The position numbers were made by a program, and so were the translations under genes. From assembly GCF_009389715.1 (NCBI RefSeq), contig NC_052400.1, positions 20,057,674 to 20,121,673 on the forward strand: 64,000 nt of DNA. The letters run 5' to 3'. The notes beneath the pieces are model-generated. The model was not told the DNA's origin, made no database searches, and saw only the letters and a program-made list of their open reading frames with translations. The stretch comes from Phoenix dactylifera (taxonomy: Eukaryota > Streptophyta > Magnoliopsida > Arecales > Arecaceae). Shown here one piece after another: positions 35,896 through 46,760 of this stretch (its first letter is position 1; every line of letters begins with the position of its first letter).

Positions 35896-36611
35896 TTGTT
35901 AGCAATATATCTCCTAACTAAATAAATAAATCTATAAATTCAATTAATAAAAAAATCTTAAAGGAAATAATATACATGCATATCATTCGGCATCCAAATA
36001 ATTCTATTTTAATACAAAATAAATCTATTCTAGCACAAAGTAAATCTATGCATTTAATAAGTTTATATCATAGAATTTCAAATCCTACCAATCTACTAAT
36101 ATTAAATTAAAAATAAAGGTAGAAGAAAGTAGCCTGATTGAAAGCAGGTCGAAGCGCGTAGACGCTGTCCCAAAGAAGTATTTGCCCCCACGTACGGGTC
36201 ATCCGGCAATCCTTCTCGGAGATACGACGACCCTACAACCTCTTCTTCGGCACGTCTCGGAAGAAGTCAAAGCGAACCCGATCAAACTTGCAGATCCAGC
36301 AAAGAACGGAATGAAAAGAACTAAATAAACTGAATAAAAATGTAAAAATAAAATTTGGAAGTGGCTAAGAGGGAGAAGAATTTTTTCAGAATTTTTCCAC
36401 TATTTTTCTGAAATTTTTCGTGCTTACAAAGAGATGAAATCAAGGGATTTAAATAGGAATTTTTACAGGGGCCGTTTGGTCATTTGCGGACGCGTTTTCA
36501 AACGCGTCCGTTTTCAAATGCGTAACGCCCGCTGGGCGTTACCTTTTTCTCAAACGCGCACGCGGCCCGAGATTTTGGCCGCGTGCGCATTTAAGTTTTT
36601 TTTTTTCAACA
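35896..36611 (-). repeat. 5' LTR of the Copia element
   Basis: Right copy of the terminal repeat, 716 bp, TG...CA, nearly identical to the left copy and followed by target duplication GAAAC. Being upstream in element orientation, it would carry the promoter. Confidence 0.95.
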
Positions 36612-36616
36612 GAAAC

Positions 36617-37278
36617 AACAACGGTTCCAATGAAGGATTGGATGGAGGATACTGAGAAGTCCACGCTTAAAAGTGTTCCAAACTTCACACCAAGTTCCAC
36701 TCAGAATGTTGGTGTGAAATGGTGACTGCTTGTGGATCCAGTTGCTGCTGGCTTCTTCCTCATGAGTCATGAGCATACTTTGTGCACTTCCCACTGAGCC
36801 TGGACGAATTGGAAGCTGGCACTCCTCATGAAGCCATTTGTTTCCGGCCAAACGTTACATCTATGCGGTCATACGGAGCAGTTCCTCTTCGTCTTTACAT
36901 CCTTTCAAGGTTAGAAAGGCTCAGAAGCTGCAGGCCATTACGGCCAGGCCTGCGTACGACTCCTTGACCTATGAAACGATGCATGTGGAGAGGAATAAGC
37001 CCCCACGAGCTCCACCAAACCCTGAAGGTCTCATGACCCAGGTCATTAATAAATTTCTGACGCATTAAATCGCCTCCGCCCTACCTTTCACAAATACACA
37101 GAAAATTACAGTAACACTTCCAATAACATGATGCCAAGCGTCGGACAATAGCACCAACCGAATAAATCGAACAGCCATTGCGCCGTGGGAGACACAGAGC
37201 CCATCAACCCACCGCGTTCACCAGACCAACCACAACCAGTCGCAGAGGAAATCCACTCATTCCCATCTCCTACCCAAA
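36617..37278. other. Upstream region of the LRR gene
   Basis: DNA between the Copia insertion and the LRR start codon. The last 100 bp or so, rich in C and A, is likely 5' leader. I could not place a convincing TATA box. The Copia element inserted about 660 bp upstream of the ATG, so it may have displaced distal promoter parts. Confidence 0.5.
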
Positions 37279-38547
37279 ATGCAGAGCCTTTGGTTGTTCA
37301 CTTTGCTTGCATTTCTAAACCTCTCCTTCCCCAAAGCCTCATCGGCTTACATTGGAATTGGTGGTGGAGCTGGAGTCTGGATCAATGGGAGGGGTGTTAC
37401 TGTGACCACCAGCCCCCAAGCCCCACCACCCAGCACCTCAGATCCCATCCCCAGCAGGGAGTACGCAGCCCTCCAAGCCTGGAAGTCGGCCATAACAGAG
37501 GACCCATCAGGGATTCTGAGTTCCTGGGTTGGCCCTGATGTGTGCTCCTATAAAGGTATCTTCTGCTCGGATCCCCCGGAAGACATGTCCTCATCCGCTA
37601 TTACTAGTGTGGTGGCAGGCATAGATCTCAACCGTGCCAACTTCAAGGGATCTCTGGTGAAGGAGCTCTCCCTCCTCACCCACCTCTCTATCATCCACCT
37701 CAACAGCAACAGATTCTCAGGCACGGTCCCGGACTCATTCAGAGAGTTCCAGTACCTCTCAGAGCTGGACCTCAGCAACAACCTCCTCTCAGGGCCTTTT
37801 CCAACCTCAACTCTCGTCGTCCCAAACCTCAAGTATCTGGACCTCAGGTTCAACAGCTTCTCAGGGGAGGTCCCAGATGAGGTCTTTGAGAAGGACCTGG
37901 ATGCCATCTTCCTCAACAACAACCAGTTTGAAGGCCAGATCCCCATGAGCATCTGGGGCGCTCCAGCCACTGTGATCACCCTAGCTAACAACAAGTTCTC
38001 GGGGTCTCTTCCTGCTAGCTTTGGATACACGGGTGCTGGGATTAGAGAGATCCTCTTCCTCAACAACAAGCTCACAGGCTGCATTCCAGAGGGACTTGGG
38101 TATCTATCAGAGATGGAGGTCTTGGACTTGAGCTTCAACTCGTTCGCAGGCCGCCTCCCAGGCTCTCTGTCGTGCCTCACTGGGATCGAGGTCCTTAACA
38201 TAGCACACAACCAGCTAACAGGGGAGCTTTCTGACTTGGTATGTGACTTGAAGAGCCTTGCAAACCTTACGGCGTCTTACAACTTCTTCTCTGGGTTCAG
38301 CCAGGACTGTGCAAAGCTCTTCTTCAAGAATGCGGGGTTTGATTTTGCTGGGAATTGCATCCCTGGGACGGGCATGCAGAGGCCTCCATCAGAGTGCATG
38401 GAAGTGCCTGGGGGTGGGCTGAGCTGCCTGAGGATCCCAACTACGAAGCCTGTGGCTTGTGCTGCAGGAGCCATCATGGGTCCGGGGGGAGCAATGGTTG
38501 GGATCCCGTTTAACTTGCCTGCGTCGCTGCCTTCCTCTGTGCCATGA
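37279..38547 (+). CDS. Secreted leucine-rich-repeat protein, At4g06744/LRX-like, 422 aa
   Basis: Intronless frame from the first good ATG. Residues 1-24 (MQSLWLFTLLAFLNLSFPKASSA) form a clear signal peptide, then a short glycine-rich stretch and a proline-rich linker. An LRRNT_2-like cap follows (YAALQAWKSAITEDPSGILSSW and CSYKGIFC), then about ten plant-type extracellular LRRs of the LxxLDLSxNxLSGPxP type (for example SELDLSNNLLSGPFP and LKYLDLRFNSFSGEVPDE), and a Cys-containing C-terminal cap (CAKLFF...CIPG...ECM). The extensin tail of true LRX proteins, a membrane helix and a kinase are all absent, so it is probably a soluble apoplastic or wall protein. LRX-type LRR domains bind RALF peptides; whether this one does is inference. 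Resembles proteins annotated as uncharacterized At4g06744. Confidence 0.92.
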   Translation: MQSLWLFTLLAFLNLSFPKASSAYIGIGGGAGVWINGRGVTVTTSPQAPPPSTSDPIPSREYAALQAWKSAITEDPSGILSSWVGPDVCSYKGIFCSDPPEDMSSSAITSVVAGIDLNRANFKGSLVKELSLLTHLSIIHLNSNRFSGTVPDSFREFQYLSELDLSNNLLSGPFPTSTLVVPNLKYLDLRFNSFSGEVPDEVFEKDLDAIFLNNNQFEGQIPMSIWGAPATVITLANNKFSGSLPASFGYTGAGIREILFLNNKLTGCIPEGLGYLSEMEVLDLSFNSFAGRLPGSLSCLTGIEVLNIAHNQLTGELSDLVCDLKSLANLTASYNFFSGFSQDCAKLFFKNAGFDFAGNCIPGTGMQRPPSECMEVPGGGLSCLRIPTTKPVACAAGAIMGPGGAMVGIPFNLPASLPSSVP

Positions 38548-39738
38548 GCTGTGTGAAGACCGGACCGGACCGTGCGGTGGTTGATCATTAAGCGGCGGGC
38601 ACGGTTCCTTCTCTTTTATATTTTTGGTGGCTTTAGAACGCTTTGACGTCCAAATGAAGCTTAGGCATGCGTCTAGACACTCTGGATCCTAGCTTTTTTA
38701 GAATTGAGTGTTTGTATTAGTATTTAATATATTCCCATTCAGAGTTGCTAAGACAAGAGTTCTCTTTTTTTTTAATCCAATTAAAGCCAAAAAGGAAGGA
38801 ATAAAGCATCTGCTTCTTCTTCTTCTTCTTCTTCTCCTCGCGAGGAAGGATTAAAGCACGCTTTGTGACCAAAAACAAAAACAAAATCTGCTTCTCGGAC
38901 ACTTTTTCTCGAGCTAATTAATTAAATGTCATGCGCCTACAAAGAAGTACCCGTGAGGATTTGAGGGCAATCATGCGAACCTGTTTCTGGATAAGCCAAT
39001 TTATCAAGAAGTTAAAAATGTACTTTATCTTCCGGGATACCGCAACCCAATATTGGCAGCAAATCCACAACCTAGATAATTTTCTTTACTCATCAGAAAT
39101 AGATGATGTTTTGCTTAAAATGGTGATGTTACATGGGTCCTAATCATCCGGGCTACAGGGAACCTGGAAGTAGAGGATTCCTGAAGTAGAGGAATCCTAT
39201 GACATGATGTGAAGAACCAAATTAAGCGAGTCTAAAAAGGTATCAACATTCTTTAATCTTTTCTAGACAAAAGACTTCCATTTCCATCCGATGTTATTAT
39301 TGTTAAGGTTATTATTTTACAGTCCAACCGAAGTTCGTTCCAGCTACAGTGAGCTTGAAAAAACTACAAAACTAATCCAACAGATTGCATTTCTATTATG
39401 TGAACTGTCTTCAGTGGGAATTTGTGTTTCCTCCTCACCAGGCATCTCACTAATGAAATGTCCAATTCGGTAGAGAACTTCCTTTTCCCAAAAATTCTCT
39501 TAAGATGGCAGCTTATCAAACACAAAATTCTTCTATACTGATCCTTGATTAAGTCGGTGGTTGATTTAGATGGGCCATGTCCTAGATAAATTTCGCCTCT
39601 TTGATGACACATTGTCTGCTGACTGCTGTTGTAGCAAGGAATATACGTTAGAAGTGCCAGAGAACAGATACAATTTGTAGAATCATTCTTCTTAAAAAAT
39701 AGTTTTATTTAAAATAAATTTCTATAATTCCAAATATT
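38548..39738. other. Shared 3' intergenic region of two convergent genes
   Basis: Lies between the plus-strand LRR stop and the minus-strand acid phosphatase stop, so it holds both 3' ends. A short (CTT)n run lies at about 38813-38833. The small open frames show no domain. Confidence 0.55.
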
Positions 39739-42700
39739 TCATTGAATGTAGTACATGGGGTTTGGGAGTTTGAAGGATCGCGTAGCCATCGGTGAACCCA
39801 ACAAGTCGCTCCATTGATCCCCAGAGTTCCCATGGATCCTGTGTCCTTGAGCTTCCAACTGTGCTCGTTTTTCTGATTTATAGGCCACTGCTGTCTTGCC
39901 GATATCAGAGGCTTCCCTGTCGCATGACATAACATCATTTAGTAGCAAATACTTCCTGGATCCATATATATAAAAGTTCTGTTTAAAAGTCAGTTTATCC
40001 TATGGCACAGAAAACTAATCAAGGGATTCTAGAAGGTACATGTCAATCATTCAGAAAATCATAAAAGGATATTAAGCCGAAATAGATGAGACAAGGAATC
40101 TAGGATAGCAGGGTGTTTTTCTTTTGGGGGGAGGGGGAGTAGGAAATTGGGAACACAAGGGTATGGATTTGGAAGATACTGATATATGATATCACTGTTA
40201 TGAAAATACGAAATGAGAAGCTATAATTAAAGGGATAAGAGTCTAAAGTTTGACAAATATGCCCAATAGACCAAGACTCAAGTGTTTTGCAAGTGAAAGT
40301 AAGAACTTATTATTCAACCAGAAGCCAACTATAGGTGTAGAAGATACTTAGAACTGAAATGACTATATTACTATAAATTTGCATAATTCACATACTTGAA
40401 GAATTATTTAATATAATTTTCTAGAAGTAGTTTGAGAAAAAAAAGAAGCCAGAGGAAAATTGACTGCATATCCAATTAATGTAACATTAGGTCATAATAG
40501 TGCAGATCCGCTATGAAAATTGGCCACTATGATGGAGAACTATAATACTGCAAGTTCAGCAAATATGGTTTAGAGGTTGATTAATACTGATGAAATTTTC
40601 CAACTCGTGTTATTCTCAAGTTACATTTAAATCAATGATATGACTGAAGTTGCACTAGGTCTGACATTGCATTTGAGGGAATAATAGATTGCTGCATTTT
40701 ATGTATATGCATATACACAATCGTGAAATTTCATATATACATTGGTGAAATTTTCCTGGTCAGCAAGATCCAGTTTCACAGAGTTGGAGTTTCACATGCA
40801 ACATGCATCCTTACTCTTGCTAGTGAAAGCTATCTTTCATAAACACTTATAGCAAATTGATAATACTGGAAGGAGGCCTGATGATTTTGAAGGATGAGTA
40901 TTTTTTTAAACATTGCTACAAGGGCTGCAAATAGATCATGTTGACAAGAAACTGAGACATATTCTACTCAAAGAACCTAACTTTGAGTCAAACAAGGATC
41001 TATGAATCAAGTCAAAAGTGAAACTTATATTTATTAAATAAACCAGCTAAATTCCAGCTGATAGAAGAGCCAGGACCAGGCATGACCTAACCAGTATATA
41101 GTTGCATCAACGTATGGTAGAGTCATACTCTATTGACTTGCCCCACAAATAGAGAACCATAATTGGTATACTCATCTCCAGACCACATAAGCCCAACCTA
41201 ATTGAAAAATCTTACCACAATGTAGTTACAATGATAGGAAGGGTTCAACCAGATATTGGCAACGCCGTTTTTTAATACAATGTAAGAACAACATACATTG
41301 TGAAGTGTAGAGGCCAAAAGGGAGAAAGGGAGCAGATGTAGGAATGCAGCGGAAATCGAGGAAGCAATCATGATTTACATTTGGAAGTGGCAGAGGAAAC
41401 AGGAGTTCAAATGTGCTTCAGGGACTGGCTGCTCCCATTATTAGGTTATCCTTTTTTATAACCACAATGACTGAAGTAATACATGTAAGAGAGAGTTGAG
41501 TTTATGTTCTAAGTTGTTTTAGGATCTTCAAAAATTAGATTTATTTTTATAAAAGCCTATTCTTACAAACAAAATTGTTTGATTTAATCATTTAAAGGCT
41601 CCCAGTATATAATTTTTAACGAGCAAGCTGGACCAACTCCAGCAATATGTACAATCTCAATAAGCAAAATTGTATTGTTAGAACCTTTTTCAGAAGATTC
41701 ATTATTTATGATAGAGATTTTGAGGCATTATTCATTACATAGTTTGTTTAACATTTAATGTAGAATATATTTGAAGATCATTGATACTACTATTTAAAGA
41801 CCATGGCATACAGTGGCTTTAAATTACCAATAAGGCTAATAAATCTCGGGATTTATCCAAGATCGACTCTACCACAGATATTTTTCAAGCACTAATACAG
41901 GGCATGTGATTGCACCAAGTCCATCGAGCACCAGGATCAACCAGGTGGTGCATGTGGTAAAAGCTAGGCACATTGTGACCACATGTTGATGAGCAGTTTT
42001 AGAAATCTGACATGGTTGCTTGAAACATGGGCATCGGTGGTTCAAGGAATTCTTTGATGGTAATTTCTTGCACTTCTATGCAATTACTTGGTTTAAAAGG
42101 AGAATGAAGACCCTGATTGGGACATCTTCAACATTTCTGACAACCAACTACTGTCTGCAACTGCAATAAGTTCTACAGAATCAGCCATGAACTCTTGTAT
42201 TTTGATTCTTCGACATGACAACCATTCCACCTGAAGAGTCCTTGTCTTGTACTCAATTAATCTCTGTGTAGTCAATCCTTATTGGTTTATTTCTCTACTT
42301 GTGAGTTATTACCATCCCTTTCTGCCTTCTTTCTTACCATGTTCTCATCCTATTAAAAATGTCAAGTCTTTTTACTGAATGCAAAACCAAACCTTGTCTC
42401 CCAATCGGCCTATCTCTACTGATCGACCTGATCAATCTGGGGCAACCCAACAGCCCAATCGAACACTAGAAAAGTTTTCCCAGAAAATATTTTTGCATGT
42501 TTACCCTAAAATGAAGTTCCATGGAGTTCTCTATGAACCTCTTGTATCTCAATTCTTCAACGTAATGGCCATTCCACCCTAAAAAATCTTTTTCTTCTAC
42601 TCAATCAATATCTGTGTAAATTAATCTTTATTGGTTTGTATCTCTACCTTGGAGTTATTATTACCACTTTCTGCTTTCTTTCTTTGCCAAGTTCTCATCC

Positions 42701-44242
42701 TATTAGACATTTTAAGCCCTTTTACTAACGCAAAACGAAACCTTATCTCTTGATCAACCTATCTCCACTAATCAACTCGATCAATCTAGCATGCCGGCGA
42801 ACCAATCGACCACTAGAAAAAGCTTCTCAAATGCAATTATATAATATTTTCTTAAATTGTCTAAAATATTTTAATATATTTTGTTCCATTTTGTGTTGAG
42901 TAATTTCTGGCAGTGGAAGCTGCAGCAATTTTCATCTTTATAGATGAAGCTTCAAACCTCCTGTTTCAATGCTCACATTGTTGACAAACTTTTGAAGGCA
43001 GTTTATATTACACCATTAGAACCTAAGCAAATTGCTATCAAATGATATTCCATAATGTCAATTGGACAACCTACCTTGCCAAAAATAAAAGTATTTGTTA
43101 TGAACCAAATTTTTTTCTCCGCAAAATTTTATGTGTCAAACATACCTCACATAAATGCAAGTAAAAGATACAGAGATATCTTATTATGTTCTGTGCTAAC
43201 ACTTGAGTATTTATCTACCATATTCTTTTTCCATCACCTTTATGACGATGCTTACTCCATTACCCATTAGCTCAAGCTCCAAATTAATTCTCTGAATTTC
43301 ATAGCACAAGATCATCCTAACTCTGTAGTTTCGAATTAGTCACTTCGACCCCATCAATGCAATTTTACCAGTGTTACAGCATCGAGAAGAAATGCAGTGG
43401 GGAATCATTTCTTAAAGAAGGAGACAGAGAAAGAATGTACCTCAAAATGAGCCTTGTCCAAGAATGGTACCCCGCGAATGACAGATTCTTCTCGGTGGCA
43501 TTTCTTTCAGCCTCAACCCGGCCGGTCAGAAGGATTATCTGAAATCCTAGACCCAGGAGCTCCTCATACAGCCTCAAACTCGCCGGTAAAGCTGGCGCCT
43601 TTGCCAGATTCAGCCACTCATCGAATGTTGTCTCGTTGAATTCCTCCGATCTACCAAATTTTGATACTTTGCATTAAGGCTAAAATCTCCGAAAAAATCC
43701 AACCATATGAACTGCTGGACATAAACTTCACCGCGAGTAATTGTGACTGATTTTTCGGTAAAAAAGACCGGACAAAGAAGCTTTCTTTGATTGGTTTAAA
43801 ATCAAGAAAAATAGGAATAAAGAAAAAATGGGCAAAAAGGGGATATCCTGTACCCGTATCCGTTGACGGCGTAATAGGGGAGGTTGGAGAGCAGCGTCTC
43901 ATCGACGTCGAAGATCCAGACGTCGTTCCCATCTCCGGCGACCTGAACGGTCTGGGCGAAGGCCAGCGACTCGGCAGCGACCACGTCCGAGTCCAACGCG
44001 TAGCGATCGCCGTTCATGTACTCAGCCACGAACTGGAGGCATCTGGCCGGGATCGTCCCCCAGTACCCGGCGTTGTTGGTCTCCTCGGAGAGCCGCCAGC
44101 TGTCGCAGTAGAGGCCGTCGCTGTCGCCAGAGGCCTGGTTCTCAGAGATCATCCGAAGGAGGGATTGGGAGGCGGCGGCGGAGGCGATGACAGAGAGGAG
44201 GAGGAGGAGAAGGACGGGGGGAAGGAATCGACGGGATCCCAT
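39739..44242 (-). CDS. Class-B (HAD IIIB) acid phosphatase, vegetative-storage-protein type, 258 aa
   Basis: Three exons on the minus strand: 43854-44242, 43441-43650 and 39739-39916 (777 nt, stop TGA, all GT-AG, phases agree). Residues 1-24 are a hydrophobic signal peptide (VLLLLLLSVIASAAAS), so the product enters the secretory path to vacuole or wall. HAD motif I is FDVDETLLSN with Asp112 nucleophile and Asp114; motif II is LLTGR (172-174); a conserved Lys lies in AVAYKSEKR; motif III is GNSGDQWSDLLG (Asp233, Asp237). The C-terminus RSFKLPNPMYYIQ is typical of the plant acid phosphatase 1/VSP family. The nucleophile is present, so activity is expected, unlike soybean VSPs that lost it. Intron 2 is 3.5 kb and holds a 347-bp tandem duplication. 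A TATA box lies about 160 bp upstream, with a telomere-like motif in the likely 5' leader. Confidence 0.94.
42192..42870. repeat. About 347-bp tandem duplication in acid phosphatase intron 2
   Basis: Two diverged direct copies start CTCTTGTAT at 42192 and 42539. Matching blocks are ACCATTCCACC / GCCATTCCACC, CTCAATTAATCTCTGTG / CTCAATCAATATCTGTG, TTATTGGTTT, GTTCTCATCCTATTA and the GCAAAACCAAACC / GCAAAACGAAACC region, in the same order. They are visibly less alike than the other tandem duplications in the window, so older. Confidence 0.75.
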
Positions 44243-44271
44243 TTGATTTGGATATGGAGAGAAGCAAAAGG

Positions 44272-44290
44272 AACCCTAACCCTAACCCTA
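44272..44290. promoter_or_regulatory. Telomere-like (telo-box) motif in the acid phosphatase leader
   Basis: Plus strand reads AACCCTAACCCTAACCCTA, three units of the plant-type CCCTAA motif in a 6-base phase, 30-48 bp upstream of the acid phosphatase ATG. Telo-boxes (AAACCCTAA) in plant promoters and leaders are known binding sites for TRB-type proteins and are common in ribosomal and growth genes. The repeat itself is certain; the role here is inference. Confidence 0.6.
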
Positions 44291-44401
44291 GAAGGATCGG
44301 ATTGGGAGTTCTTGGGGCTTCCCCTTCTCCTCCTCGTTCTCCGGGAGGGAAAGGGAAGCCAATCGGAGATTCAAGGCTTCGTGCCGATCTCCGCCATGAC
44401 G

Positions 44402-44411
44402 ATTATATATA
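44402..44411 (-). promoter_or_regulatory. TATA box of the acid phosphatase gene
   Basis: Minus strand reads GGTATATATAATCG about 160 bp upstream of the ATG, a good plant TATA box that would give a leader of roughly 120-130 nt. Confidence 0.6.
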
Positions 44412-46259
44412 CCGCGAGGAAATGGCATCCTTCGGTAATAATCTTCAGCATCTGGGCGATTCTGTGGAGGTATTACGTGTGCCCGCGACTCTTAGCACCG
44501 GTACATTCCCCGTCTTGCGTGGCAGAAAAGGATTGGAGGCCTTTTTTTTTGATAAATAGAATTAGTGGCACGGCACAGCGTTCCCTTACGCTTTCCTTGC
44601 CCCTAGAGTACCACAACTCATTGACCGTTAGCTAGCAGGATATAGGTTGGTTTGCCACCGTTGTTTCGGTGCAATTCATGCCATAAATCCCACATCGAAA
44701 ACGAACATAACTACCGCTGCTAAAGAAAACCTGACAAAAAAAGCCGGCATGTTGTATATTTCAATCTTTAGTGCAATTATTGGGATGAGAGACATTATGT
44801 AGAGTTATGTATTGAAATAGCTTGACTAGGCAATCAAATTCTTGATAAGTATTATCAATTTTTATAATATTTAAATAACATAGGTGCATATTTCTACGAT
44901 GGCATACGTTTGCAATTTGATATTTGGTGAGTTGGATAAGATCGAGATCCACAAAGAGTATTTGTTAAGGCAAAAATGCATGAATGGGTCCAGTTAGAGA
45001 TAGAATCGTGAGGACGAAGACATCAGAATTTAAATGGAATGAGTATGTAAGGATTCGTACGGATGTGGTCTATTTTAGATGACTTTTTGAATCGTTATAA
45101 AAATAAAAAAGAGACAATAATTGAAAAATATTTGCACATTGTGAAGACCATTATACTTTATTTAGCCTTGTAACGGAGCACTTCACCTTTTTATTCTGGT
45201 TTGGCCTTTTGAACCAATTTTGCCACAGGATTTATCCCTTCTTTCTACTGGCCGGTGCACAAGAAAATTCATCGTCTAATGAGATTTCTTGTTTTTGAAA
45301 TCATTTGGTGTGATGGTACATGATTTGCATCTAATATTGCTGTGCAAAGAAAATTTGGAGGTCTCATCATATGAAACATGCCTGCCAAAGCTTTCATGGT
45401 TGTAGATTTTGGTTATTTTCTTTAAATCCCTGACATATTTGCAAATTTAATGGCTCTTGTTTTAGGGGATTTCAGTCTGAGTACTGTGACCCTAAGTCTA
45501 ATTACTTAGATCATTGTGAGGTACTTCATCAATTCACCCTCCAACCTCATATTTAATAAAAAAGAAATGCAACATGAATACTTCTTCATGCAATTGAACT
45601 TGCGACCATCACCCAGTATATATATTAAGATGTGAGGTGCAAAATGACAGATCCACATTCCACTGGCATAACCATGTCCAGTAAATTACCTGATTTTGTC
45701 AAGAAGTCTTAATTAACGCATGTTTCATTGACATATCATTGGTTTAGGGATGTTTCAAAATCTGAATTTCATGTATGCATTGCATGTAACAGTTGACTAT
45801 TTTTTTATTGGTAAACTAAATAACTTTTTGACTAGATAAAAAATAGGCCATGTTTTAAGTTAAGCCAAATAGAATCAACATGAAAATATTATAAAAAAAA
45901 TTCTGAGAATGTGAGATGAACTCTTTTTTTTTAGTACAATCAGATGGTCATAGCGACCCTAAAAAGAAACAAGAAACCCAAGCTCGTAAATCCTGCTTAC
46001 CCCAGAGTTACAGAACATGTAACCCAGAGCTTGTGAAGTTACAGAACCTTTAGCCCAGAGTTTGTGTAGCCTGTAAGCCCTGCTTTCCCCAGTTGAGCAT
46101 TGAATTTCTGAACCAACAAACGCAAACAGCATCTACTCGTAGTACTGTTTGTAGTTATATTGGAACGGGATCCAATGGATTAATGTCAATGTCACAGGCC
46201 CATGCATTCCCAGCAATCCAATCTAGAACCTTGTTAGCTTCTCAGAAGATAGGAGTTGC
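44412..46259. other. Intergenic DNA, no gene recognised
   Basis: Promoter-distal sequence of the acid phosphatase, then AT-rich DNA. Open frames are short and without domains. Confidence 0.6.
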
Positions 46260-46760
46260 TTTTTTTTTTTTTTTTCTTTTTTTGCTAAAAGAGAAGTATC
46301 ATACTAAATATGTATGAATATAGTCAAGAAAATCAAAAAACAATACATCACGGAGAGTACTAAGCAACTCCGCCTCACCCACCCATCGATGTCCATCCGA
46401 ATGGTCTGCAGCAAAAAAAGCCACCCAATCGGCAGCCCCATTGGTCTTTCGAAATACATGCTCGCCTGAGTGGCCAGCCCATCACGAACCATATATGAGT
46501 TGCTTTCAAAATAGCGAGTATCTGCTTCCGGTGCAAAAGACCAATATTAGGTGCCCTGCAGAGTTGCAAAAAGAAGGAGAGTTAGTTCAAGATATAACTG
46601 TATTTGAATCTCCTCCTAGTTAAAACCTATTTCTTTTTGGGCTGCAGCACAGCTAACTTTATACCTGCCCAAGCACCTCTTAATTCAGCAACTGGTATAG
46701 AATTTGAATTTAACCGAATCGCGCAGCCCTCTTTAAAAGTCTATTCTATCATCGCGCAGC
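46260..46760 (-). mobile_element. Eroded 3' end of a LINE (RNase H part)
   Basis: On the minus strand, fragments in several frames match the RNase H tail of the LINE at 58.9-60.2 kb: a piece like ELRxAWxG, VFREANGAADWVA (here YFERPMGLPIGWLF) and LSVMYCFLI near the end. The tail is a T-rich run on the plus strand at 46260-46283, which is the element's poly(A). Many substitutions and several frame changes make it non-functional. The 5' limit near 46760 is where resemblance fades. LINE superfamily not determined. Confidence 0.75.

Larger units (their letters stand above)
29836..36611 (-). mobile_element. Ty1/Copia LTR retrotransposon, whole-looking and young
   Basis: A 6.78-kb element on the minus strand, bounded by two LTRs that start TG and end CA (714 and 716 bp), with the 5-bp target duplication GAAAC on both sides (29831-29835 and 36612-36616). 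A single long gag-pol frame lies inside, with domain order gag, protease, integrase, reverse transcriptase, RNase H, which defines Copia. A purine-rich GTGGGGGA tract lies next to the inner edge of the left (3') LTR. A primer-binding site of the usual type was not recognised. The LTRs differ at only about half a dozen places in 714 bp, which at usual plant rates means well under one million years; the age is an estimate by eye. It sits between PTPMT1 and the LRR gene. Confidence 0.95.

Noticed and set aside
37548-38210. Minus-strand open frame of 220 codons
   Set aside because: Antisense shadow of the LRR gene; its composition only mirrors the repeated LRR codons.
43787-44635. Plus-strand open frame of 282 codons
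   Set aside because: It lies antisense to exon 1 of the acid phosphatase and its promoter; the sense frame has a signal peptide and HAD motifs, while this frame is a GC-rich shadow without domains.
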